DNA of 62,347 bases from Ornithomonoglobus_A sp045532455 (lineage in GTDB: Bacteria > Bacillota > Clostridia > UBA1381). Location: the NCBI GenBank assembly GCA_045532455.1, contig JAZSFX010000018.1:1-62347 (forward strand), in the 5' to 3' direction. The position numbers and the translations under genes were made by a program. Positions within the stretch are counted from its first letter, which is position 1, and each line of letters starts with the position of its first letter. Below, piece by piece: positions 7,178 to 13,874 of the stretch. Below the pieces are notes generated by a model, which saw only the letters and a program-made list of their open reading frames with translations, ran no database searches and had not been told where the DNA came from.

Positions 7178-7681
7178 ATGTATAACGCATTAATTTCAGT
7201 TTTGTCATCAATAATGATAATGCTTTATATAGGATTAGCTATTGGCATAATATATGCTATAGCTAAAATTAGTGATATTAGAGATTATCTTGAAAGAAAA
7301 GCTTTGTATAAAAGATTAAATAAGGGTAGATGTTCGTTAAGTGCTAACGAACATCTACATCAAGTTTTTGTTTTATCATCAAAAGAAATACTGCTTGGAG
7401 AAAAAATCATTGGACCTAATGGAAATGAATTAAAGAAAATATCAAGCATAAAAGATGCATCAACAAGATTGGTGGCGGAAAATAGTGCAGAATTTATATT
7501 TTCAATTGATAAGGAAAACGGAAATGTGTATAAGATATTAAAGTTTAAAGATAATGATGAAAAATATTATTATAAAATTGATTTTCCTGAATTAAATTAC
7601 TATTTGGAAATGAATGAAACTGTATACAAAAAGTATAAAGCAATTAATGCTTCAAATTGGCATGAGATTTGCAGTATATAG
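7178..7681 (+). CDS. Membrane-anchored protein, unknown function
   Basis: A 167-residue protein with one N-terminal membrane helix (about 8-30, IMIMLYIGLAIGIIYAIAKI) and a cytoplasmic or surface domain of about 130 residues rich in Lys, Glu and aromatic residues. I do not recognise a family. The ribosome site AAGGAG precedes the ATG. It lies 30 bases after the stalk-domain gene and 21 bases before the Cys-pair lipoprotein gene. A 14-bp perfect palindrome with a T-rich tail lies within the coding sequence at 7326-7374 (codons about 50-66). Confidence 0.7.
   Translation: MYNALISVLSSIMIMLYIGLAIGIIYAIAKISDIRDYLERKALYKRLNKGRCSLSANEHLHQVFVLSSKEILLGEKIIGPNGNELKKISSIKDASTRLVAENSAEFIFSIDKENGNVYKILKFKDNDEKYYYKIDFPELNYYLEMNETVYKKYKAINASNWHEICSI
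7326..7374 (+). repeat. Perfect 14-bp palindrome with T-rich tail inside a coding sequence
   Basis: GTAGATGTTCGTTA (7326-7339), loop AGTGC, then TAACGAACATCTAC (7345-7358). Six bases later comes TTTTTGTTTT (7365-7374). The shape is that of an intrinsic terminator, yet it lies in the middle of an open reading frame. It may attenuate transcription of the downstream operon genes when translation is slow. Confidence 0.7.
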
Positions 7682-7702
7682 AATAAAGAAAGGAATTTTA
7701 TT

Positions 7703-7963
7703 ATGAAAAAATTAATGGTTTTAGCAGTATTATCGGTGATGTTACTTTCGGGTTGTGCTTCAAGTAGTAATGAGCCTTGTATCTATTGCGGAGACACACC
7801 GAGCAAAGCATATAACGCAAATGGACATAAATCATATGTATGTGATGAATGTAGTTCTGAATGTTTCTTCTGCGGAGATAAAGCTACAAAGGAATATGTA
7901 TCTGTAGATGGCGAAATGTCTTTTGCTTGCACAGAATGTTTTGAAAGTATGAGGAAAGATTAA
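7703..7963 (+). CDS. Small lipoprotein with four CxxC-type pairs (probable zinc-binding)
   Basis: An 86-residue precursor. The signal peptide ends in the lipobox LLSGC, so the mature protein begins at Cys19 and is lipid-anchored. The rest contains two similar halves, each with two cysteine pairs: CIYC...CDEC and CFFC...CTEC, each spaced as in treble-clef or zinc-ribbon folds, so two metal ions are likely. An exported protein with two such sites is uncommon. Ribosome site AAAGGAA. It lies between the membrane-protein gene and the second stalk gene in the same operon. The function is not known. Confidence 0.75.
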   Translation: MKKLMVLAVLSVMLLSGCASSSNEPCIYCGDTPSKAYNANGHKSYVCDECSSECFFCGDKATKEYVSVDGEMSFACTECFESMRKD

Positions 7964-8024
7964 TATAAAACAAATAAATTAATCACAATGGAATAATTTG
8001 ATAAGCATCGAAAGGGAGATTTTT

Positions 8025-8507
8025 ATGAAGAAAAGTATTAAAGTTTTAGTATTATTTATGTTAATGGTTTCCGTCGTGTTTACAACAGTAGCCTTTGCAA
8101 GCAATGAAGTCAAAGTTGTAATTGACGGTGAATATGTTGAGTTTGATGTTAAACCACAAATTATTAACGATAGAACAATGGTGCCGCTTCGTGCAATATT
8201 TGAAGCACTTGGAGCGGAGGTTGACTGGCAAGACAAAACACAAACAGTTATTGCAACGAAAGATGACATTACAGTAACTGCAACAATTGGCAGTAAAAAA
8301 ATGTATATTGACAATAAAGAAAAGATTATGGATATTGCACCAATGCTTGTTGCGGGAAGAACTCTTGTGCCTGTAAGATTTGTTGCAGAGGCGTTTGATT
8401 GTGAGGTTGATTGGGATGTAGAGAAAAACACGGTAATTATCATCTCTAATAATAATTCAACTTATAATGGTCTTCCTGAAAATATAATTAATCAACAAGA
8501 AGAATAG
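8025..8507 (+). CDS. Secreted copper-amine-oxidase N-terminal (stalk) domain protein
   Basis: The 160-residue precursor starts at the ATG at 8025 because AAAGGGAG lies seven bases upstream; an upstream in-frame ATG (7998) would spoil the signal peptide. The signal peptide ends near AFA (about 25). Almost all the rest is one copper amine oxidase N-terminal domain with its two halves: INDRTMVPLRAIFEALGAEV and VAGRTLVPVRFVAEAFDCEV. No enzymatic domain is present, so it probably acts as a structural or adhesive module. The 61-base gap before it is the largest within the run, but no promoter is evident there. Confidence 0.82.
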   Translation: MKKSIKVLVLFMLMVSVVFTTVAFASNEVKVVIDGEYVEFDVKPQIINDRTMVPLRAIFEALGAEVDWQDKTQTVIATKDDITVTATIGSKKMYIDNKEKIMDIAPMLVAGRTLVPVRFVAEAFDCEVDWDVEKNTVIIISNNNSTYNGLPENIINQQEE

Positions 8508-8523
8508 AAGGAGAGTGAATAGA

Positions 8524-9996
8524 ATGAGTAGAATTAAAAGAATTATTTTGTTACTTTTAGTTGTGATTTTGAGTGTGGGCTTGTGGAATATCCATGTGTT
8601 TGCATCTGATTATGGTAGTTGGAAACAATGGAATTCTGAGTGGGGAAATATTTGGCTTGGAAATAATGCAGGGACAAGTATGGGGAAAATTGGATGTAGA
8701 GTAACTTCGATAGCTATTGTTTGTGCAAAATTAGATTTGGTCGATGAAAGCTTTACTCCTGGTACTTTTGCCAATACTCTAAAAAATATCGGTGCATTTA
8801 CAACAACTGGCGCAATGAATAATTGGACAGATCCAGAAAAAATAGTAAATGGGTTAAAAATGGTTCGAAAAGTAGAACTGTCTGGTATGAGTATATCAGA
8901 AAAAGCAAAAATAATTTCTAAATATACAACGAATGGATATGCGTGCACAATTTGTGTAAAGTCTGGTGGCCATTATGTTGCAGGGGATTATGTGTCTGGT
9001 GATACCGTTTACATACATGATCCAGGGTATAATAATAGAAGAAAATTATTTGATTACTATAACAACAGTGGAATAACATCAATACGTGTCTTTAAGAGAA
9101 TTGACGGTGCAGTTGATAATACAAATATATCTTCTAGCTCCACTGCTGAAAAATCAAACAGTACTAACACATCTAGTACCACAAATCAAATAATTTCTGA
9201 TGGTGTTTATGTAATTTCTACAAAATTAAATTCTAATTATGTATTAGATATTGCAGATGCTTCCAAAGATGATGGGGCAAATTTGCAACTTTGGAAGAAC
9301 AATGGAACTGCTGCCCAGACATTTAAAGTTACTCATATAGGCAATGGATATTATCAGATTATAAACACTAACTCGGGAAAGGCTTTAGATGCACAAGATG
9401 GTGGTACTGCGCCTGGTACAAATGTATGGCAGTATAATGTAAATAATACTGATGCACAAATCTGGAAAATTGTTGATGCGGGTGGCGGATATTATTATAT
9501 CATATGCAAGAAGAGTGGATTATATCTTGACTTAAATAACGCAAATGTAGATTATGGTGAAAACATCAAGCTATGGACAAATAACGGAAATGATGCTCAA
9601 AAGTGGAAATTTGCAAAATTATCTTCAAGCGGAACATCGTCATCGAGTAACACACAAACAAAATCCTCATCTACATCAATTAAATTTGAATTGGAATCTG
9701 TACCTAAAGGAAACTTGCCATACGGAAAAGCATTCAGTTTGAAGGGGTGGTTTAGATCAGATTCTGCAATTGTTGAGGCAAGAGCATATATCTTGGATGC
9801 AAATAAAAATGTTGTAATGCAATCGGATAAAGCTTCAAGCACGACGAGTAACTACAAAATTCAGGGATATAAACTTGATAAAGCAATGAAATTTAATGAA
9901 CTAAGTCCTGGTGGATATTACCTCAAATATTTTGTGAGAGATGCAAATGGTGATACTGCTACTTGGATAAGTGATAAGTTTTATATTGTAAAATAG
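8524..9996 (+). CDS. Secreted C39-like cysteine peptidase with ricin-type lectin domain
   Basis: A 490-residue precursor. The signal peptide is about 1-28. Residues about 30-195 form a C39_2-like papain-fold domain: Gln35 (oxyanion), Cys58 in IGCRVTS, His150 in SGGHYVAG and Asp166 in IHDPGY make a complete catalytic set. A Ser/Thr-rich linker follows, then a ricin-B-type beta trefoil (about 222-368) with three QxW-like repeats (AQTF, AQIW, AQKW), expected to bind carbohydrate. A second Ser/Thr linker leads to a C-terminal beta-sandwich (about 385-490). The ATG at 8524 is preferred to GTG 8515, which is too close to GGAG. Last gene of the run, followed by a terminator. Confidence 0.8.
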   Translation: MSRIKRIILLLLVVILSVGLWNIHVFASDYGSWKQWNSEWGNIWLGNNAGTSMGKIGCRVTSIAIVCAKLDLVDESFTPGTFANTLKNIGAFTTTGAMNNWTDPEKIVNGLKMVRKVELSGMSISEKAKIISKYTTNGYACTICVKSGGHYVAGDYVSGDTVYIHDPGYNNRRKLFDYYNNSGITSIRVFKRIDGAVDNTNISSSSTAEKSNSTNTSSTTNQIISDGVYVISTKLNSNYVLDIADASKDDGANLQLWKNNGTAAQTFKVTHIGNGYYQIINTNSGKALDAQDGGTAPGTNVWQYNVNNTDAQIWKIVDAGGGYYYIICKKSGLYLDLNNANVDYGENIKLWTNNGNDAQKWKFAKLSSSGTSSSSNTQTKSSSTSIKFELESVPKGNLPYGKAFSLKGWFRSDSAIVEARAYILDANKNVVMQSDKASSTTSNYKIQGYKLDKAMKFNELSPGGYYLKYFVRDANGDTATWISDKFYIVK

Positions 9997-10010
9997 TTTT
10001 TACACATGAA

Positions 10011-10049
10011 AAAAGAGGGAAACTCAAAAAAATGAGTTTCCCTTGTGTT
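10011..10049. terminator. Bidirectional terminator after the exported-protein operon
   Basis: GGGAAACTC (10017-10025) pairs with GAGTTTCCC (10034-10042) around an A-rich loop, with A-runs before and TTGTGTTTT after. It separates the convergent peptidase and lipoprotein genes. Confidence 0.85.
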
Positions 10050-10064
10050 TTAATAATAATTTTG

Positions 10065-10460
10065 TTATTGTTTTTCAGCTACAGGTTCATCATCACGAAT
10101 TAAAAGTTTTATTGAGCCTAATTCACCAATATCAACGTTTTTGAATTGATATTCGGTGTCGTCTTCCATAATTACTGCAATATCGAACACTTGTGAAGTT
10201 AAAGGCTCACCCGCAAACTCCAAATCCATTTTTACACCCTGGTCGAGAGTTGAGCCATTTAGTAAATCTTCGCCCCAGTCTGCAGAGGTGCTTTGCGAAA
10301 TATAAAATTCCTTTATGTTACTTCTTAATTCATTTGTTACAGAAAAACCTTTTGAAGTATCGGGTGTATTAAGCTCTGTATAATTATCATCATTTCCGCC
10401 ACAAGCACAAAGGCTTACAACCATTACAACAACAGCAAATAAAGCTACAAAACGTTTCAT
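10065..10460 (-). CDS. Putative lipoprotein, unknown function
   Basis: A 131-residue precursor. The signal peptide MKRFVALFAVVVMVVSLCAC ends in a lipobox (SLCAC), so the mature protein is probably lipidated at Cys20. The remaining 110 residues are acidic with no recognised domain; segments such as EFYISQSTSADWGEDLLNG and TSQVFDIAVIMEDDTEYQFK suggest a small beta-rich domain. Ribosome site GGAGAG nine bases before the ATG; its own promoter lies at 10494-10522. Single gene. Confidence 0.75.
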   Translation of the reverse strand: MKRFVALFAVVVMVVSLCACGGNDDNYTELNTPDTSKGFSVTNELRSNIKEFYISQSTSADWGEDLLNGSTLDQGVKMDLEFAGEPLTSQVFDIAVIMEDDTEYQFKNVDIGELGSIKLLIRDDEPVAEKQ

Positions 10461-10493
10461 AATAAAAATCTCTCCTTTTTGACCTATACAAAA

Positions 10494-10522
10494 ATTATAA
10501 ATGATTATTTATAATTTGTCAA
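10494..10522 (-). promoter_or_regulatory. Promoter of the lipoprotein gene
   Basis: Minus strand: TTGACA (complement of 10517-10522), 17 bases, TATAAT (complement of 10494-10499). It overlaps the end of the recombinase gene. Confidence 0.75.
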
Positions 10523-11574
10523 TCCCTGTTTTCATCAACTACTTTAAAATCTTGCATTATTTCTTTGCGTTTACGCGAAGTGTACTGTGCATAGTACCTG
10601 TGTGTAACGTCAATGTTTTTGTGTCCCATAAGGTCTGCAACCATCTTGATATCAATTCCGTCTGCCAACAAGTTGCATGCAAAAGTACGTCTTAATGCGT
10701 GGGGACGGGTTTTATCGGGATTTGTTACACCAACCGTATAAAAATACTTTTTTAAAAGTTTTTCAACTCCTGCAACAGTCATTCGTTTGCCCTGACGGTT
10801 AATAAAAAGTGCATCAACATCTTTTATGTTTTCGTATTTTAGCCTTTCGCTAAAATAGTTATCCAATTCCTCGTGCACTTTAACAGGCATGAAAATCTCT
10901 TGTTGGTCGCCACCTTTTCGTGTTACAATAAACGAAAAATTATCAAAATCAACATCATTTATATTTAAATTTAAAAGCTCACTTACACGACAACCTGTGC
11001 CAAGATACGTTATAAAAAGTGCAATATCACGTTGGCGTCTGCGGTTGTATTCACTAAGCTCACGACCGTCGTAGTAATTCTCACCATTATATAACACATC
11101 TAAGAATTTAAGTGTTTCCTGAGTAGTGAGTGGTTTTTTAATCTTTTGATGCAGTTTCTGAAAATCGAGTTTGTCTGTTACGTTTTGCGAAATTAAGTCG
11201 TGCTTATATAAATATGAATATAGTCCGCGTATACCTGACAGCTTTCTGTTTATTCCAAAAGCACTGTTTTTACGTACGATTTTTATAACTCTACCCGAAG
11301 CACTTAAATATTCGCTTTCGTATTCTGCTAAATATCCTCGATATGAAGTTAAATCGCGTATTGTAACCTGTTCAAGATGCTTTGTTGTAATTTGCGAAAT
11401 GTCCTCAATGTTTGTAAGCTTTGTTTTTATTAAGAACTCAAAAAATGTCTTTATGTCAATGCAATAACCGATTTGTGTGTTTATACTTTCGCCCGTGTAG
11501 GCAGTTTCTATATGGTCATATATAAAAGACGGGAGCTCATTATAAAATTTGATTAAAACAGAGCGTTTACTCAT
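10519..11574 (-). CDS. Tyrosine recombinase (phage-integrase/Xer family)
   Basis: A 351-residue DNA breaking-rejoining enzyme. The N-terminal SAM-like core-binding domain is about 10-125. The catalytic domain (about 145-345) shows Arg in GTGCRVSELL, Lys in VTRKGG, HALR at the HxxR position, His in LMGHKNIDVT and the nucleophile Tyr in HRYYAQ. The length fits Xer-like and integron-type recombinases. Its ATG overlaps the aspS stop codon (ATGA), so the two are translationally coupled, and no attachment site or phage gene is nearby. That argues for a resident chromosomal recombinase, possibly XerC/D-like, and against an integrase of a mobile element. Confidence 0.85.
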   Translation of the reverse strand: MSKRSVLIKFYNELPSFIYDHIETAYTGESINTQIGYCIDIKTFFEFLIKTKLTNIEDISQITTKHLEQVTIRDLTSYRGYLAEYESEYLSASGRVIKIVRKNSAFGINRKLSGIRGLYSYLYKHDLISQNVTDKLDFQKLHQKIKKPLTTQETLKFLDVLYNGENYYDGRELSEYNRRRQRDIALFITYLGTGCRVSELLNLNINDVDFDNFSFIVTRKGGDQQEIFMPVKVHEELDNYFSERLKYENIKDVDALFINRQGKRMTVAGVEKLLKKYFYTVGVTNPDKTRPHALRRTFACNLLADGIDIKMVADLMGHKNIDVTHRYYAQYTSRKRKEIMQDFKVVDENRD

Positions 11575-13337
11575 TTTTTTATAACCTTTATTCCTAATTC
11601 TTCTAGTTGTGCATCATCAACACTTCCCGGTGCCTGCGACATCAGTTCGGATGCGTTTTGTACTTTCGGGAATGCAGTAACATCTCTTAGGCTATCTGCA
11701 CCGCACATAATCATAGCTAGTCTGTCAAGACCGATACCCATACCACCGTGAGGTGCGGCACCGTACTTATATGCTTCTACAAGGAAACCGAATTTTGATT
11801 CAATTTCTTCTTCGCTAAGCCCCAATGCTTCGAACATTTTTTGTTGAAGTTCGTAGTCTGTTATACGGATTGAGCCGCTTGAAAGCTCAGTTCCGTTAAG
11901 AACAAGGTCGTATGCTTTTGCAATAACCTTTTCGGGAGCATTGTCAAGATACTGTATACAATCGTCCATAGGCATTGTAAACGGATGGTGCATTGCAACG
12001 TAGCTATCGCTTTCCTCGTCATATTCAAAAAATGGGAATTCTGTAATCCAGAGGAAGTTATATCCCTCAGGAATAATATTAAGTTGCTTTGCAACAGTTG
12101 TTCTTAGTGAGCCTAAAACAGGAAGTGTAACTCTGTCTTTGTCTGCAACTATTAAAACAACATCGCCTTTTTGCGCGCCTGTTTTTTGAAGTATCGCATC
12201 AAGCTCGCCATCAGCTAAAAATTTTGCAAACCCGCAAGAAGGCTCGTCATCTATCCAACGAATAAATGCAAGACCTTTTGCGCCAATACCTCTTACATAT
12301 TCTGTAAGCTTATCTATTTCTTTTCTTGTTAATATATTAGCACTGTCCTTTGCAACAATGGCACGTACAGAGCCGCCGTCTGCAATGGCTGATGAGAATA
12401 CACCAAAGCCACTGTCCCTGACTATGTCAGAAAGGTCAACTATTTCCATACCAAAACGTGTATCGGGTTTATCAGAACCGTAGCGGTTCATTGCGTCAGC
12501 ATATGTTAAACGGGGGAGTGGTGTTGGAATATCTATGTTCATTACATCATTAAACACTCTCTTAACAAAGCCTTCGACAATTTCTAAAACATCCTCAACA
12601 TCAACAAAAGACATTTCGAGGTCTATTTGTGTAAATTCGGGTTGTCTATCTGCTCTTAAGTCCTCATCTCTGAAGCAACGTGCTAGCTGAATGTATCTGT
12701 CATAACCTGCAATCATAAGAAGCTGCTTGTATATTTGCGGTGATTGAGGAAGTGCGTAAAAGCTTCCGTTGTGTATACGTGAGGGGACAATATAGTCTCT
12801 TGCGCCCTCAGGTGTGGATTTAATCATCATAGGTGTTTCTATTTCGATAAATCCATTCTCGGCAAAATAATCCCTTGCCGATTTTGCAATTTTACTTCTC
12901 TTAATAAGATTTTCCTGTAATATATTTCTTCTTAAATCAAGATAGCGGTATTTAAGACGTAATTCTTCGTTTACCTTTGTATCGTCTGTGATTTCAAACG
13001 GAGGAGTTTGCGCCATAGCAAGAATTCTTAAATCATCTACCATAATTTCGATATTACCTGTTTTGATTTTATCTGTCTTTGCCTCTCTCTCACGTACAAC
13101 ACCCTTTGCCATAACAACAAACTCTGCACGACATTTTGCGGCTTTTTCAAAAACTTCTCTGTCAGTGTTGTCGTTAAAAGCAAGCTGAACGATACCTGTT
13201 CTGTCTCTTAAATCTATAAATATAAGGTTACCTAAATCTCTTGTTTTCTGAACATATCCTCCAACTACAACTGTTGAGCCTATCTCCGAAACATCTCCGC
13301 AGTAGTGAGTGCGTTTTAATCCTGTCATTGTATCCAT
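11571..13337 (-). CDS. aspS: Aspartate-tRNA ligase
   Basis: Charges tRNA-Asp (possibly also tRNA-Asn). The 588-residue product begins MDTMTGLKRTHYCGDVSE; this ATG (13337) follows GGGAG, and homology to other bacterial AspRS begins within a few residues. Domains: OB-fold anticodon-binding about 1-105, class II core with the bacterial GAD insertion about 270-400, and motif 3 GGMGIGLDRLAMI near 535. FRDEDLRADRQPEFTQIDLE marks motif 2. It has its own promoter at 13394-13422 and shares a transcript with the recombinase. Confidence 0.95.
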   Translation of the reverse strand: MDTMTGLKRTHYCGDVSEIGSTVVVGGYVQKTRDLGNLIFIDLRDRTGIVQLAFNDNTDREVFEKAAKCRAEFVVMAKGVVREREAKTDKIKTGNIEIMVDDLRILAMAQTPPFEITDDTKVNEELRLKYRYLDLRRNILQENLIKRSKIAKSARDYFAENGFIEIETPMMIKSTPEGARDYIVPSRIHNGSFYALPQSPQIYKQLLMIAGYDRYIQLARCFRDEDLRADRQPEFTQIDLEMSFVDVEDVLEIVEGFVKRVFNDVMNIDIPTPLPRLTYADAMNRYGSDKPDTRFGMEIVDLSDIVRDSGFGVFSSAIADGGSVRAIVAKDSANILTRKEIDKLTEYVRGIGAKGLAFIRWIDDEPSCGFAKFLADGELDAILQKTGAQKGDVVLIVADKDRVTLPVLGSLRTTVAKQLNIIPEGYNFLWITEFPFFEYDEESDSYVAMHHPFTMPMDDCIQYLDNAPEKVIAKAYDLVLNGTELSSGSIRITDYELQQKMFEALGLSEEEIESKFGFLVEAYKYGAAPHGGMGIGLDRLAMIMCGADSLRDVTAFPKVQNASELMSQAPGSVDDAQLEELGIKVIKK

Positions 13338-13393
13338 AATGTGTAATTCTCCCATTCTTTGCAATTTTTATTGCATAATAAATTTCATATAAT

Positions 13394-13422
13394 ATTATAC
13401 TACGTTTTTTACAACTTGTCAA
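13394..13422 (-). promoter_or_regulatory. Promoter of aspS and the recombinase gene
   Basis: Minus strand: TTGACA (complement of 13417-13422), 17 bases, TATAAT (complement of 13394-13399). It is divergent from the rnpB promoter. Confidence 0.8.
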
Positions 13423-13472
13423 TTATTGTTGCATTTTATTGTGTCTAATATTTTAAATTATAACAAAAGGTA

Positions 13473-13501
13473 TTGAAAAATTTAAAATAGTATGGTAAAA
13501 T
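13473..13501 (+). promoter_or_regulatory. Promoter of rnpB
   Basis: TTGAAA (13473-13478), 17 bases, TAAAAT (13496-13501) with an extended -10 TGG. The predicted start at about 13508 meets the first base of the RNase P RNA P1 helix. Confidence 0.8.
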
Positions 13502-13508
13502 ACAATTT

Positions 13509-13826
13509 GAGTAAGTCAGGTGGTTGCGCCCGCAAGGGTGAGGAAAGTCCGTGCTTCGCAGAGCAGGATGCCGGTTAACGACCGGTGGAGGCGACTCCAA
13601 GGATAGTGCAACAGAAAGTAAATGCCGCTTTTGGCGATTGTGGAAAAGTGAGGTAAGAGCTCACTGGGAATATTGGTAACAATAATCCCGTGTAAACCCC
13701 ATCCGAAGCAACTTTGGGGAAATTAAGTTTGCTCGGCAATTCCCCTCATAAGGCTGTGAGACTATTGGTAACAATAGTAATAGATAGATAACCACCCACG
13801 ACAGAACACGGCTTATCGATTTGCTC
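13509..13826 (+). ncRNA. rnpB: RNase P RNA
   Basis: The catalytic RNA that matures tRNA 5' ends. Conserved core segments are visible: GAGGAAAGTCCGTGC near 13539, GGATAGTGCAACAGAAA near 13600, and CGACAGAACACGGCTTATCG near 13799. The ends pair as P1: GAGTAAGTC (13509-13517) with GATTTGCTC (13818-13826), all nine positions pairing with wobbles. It is about 318 nt, within the usual bacterial range. It has its own promoter and terminator and lies between aspS (divergent) and the RNase J gene (convergent). Confidence 0.96.
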
Positions 13827-13829
13827 ATT

Positions 13830-13874
13830 TAAAAATGGTTGTTAAAAACCGAGTTTTTAACAACCATTTTTTTA
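13830..13874. terminator. Bidirectional terminator shared by rnpB and the RNase J gene
   Basis: AAATGGTTGTTAAAAAC pairs with GTTTTTAACAACCATTT around a three-base loop (13833-13869), followed by a T-run. It overlaps the RNase J stop codon, so the two convergent genes share it. Confidence 0.88.

Noticed and set aside
7326..7358. Inverted repeat as end of an insertion sequence
   Set aside because: It is a single compact palindrome with a five-base loop inside one continuous reading frame, with no transposase nearby.
8610..8948. Long open frames opposite or overlapping real genes (for example minus strand 8610-8948, 29919-30584, 55219-55680)
   Set aside because: They lack ribosome sites, run antisense to clear protein families and show composition expected of shadow frames.
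10519..11574. Integrase marking a prophage or genomic island
   Set aside because: The gene is coupled to aspS and flanked by housekeeping genes; no attachment repeats, excisionase or phage genes were seen.
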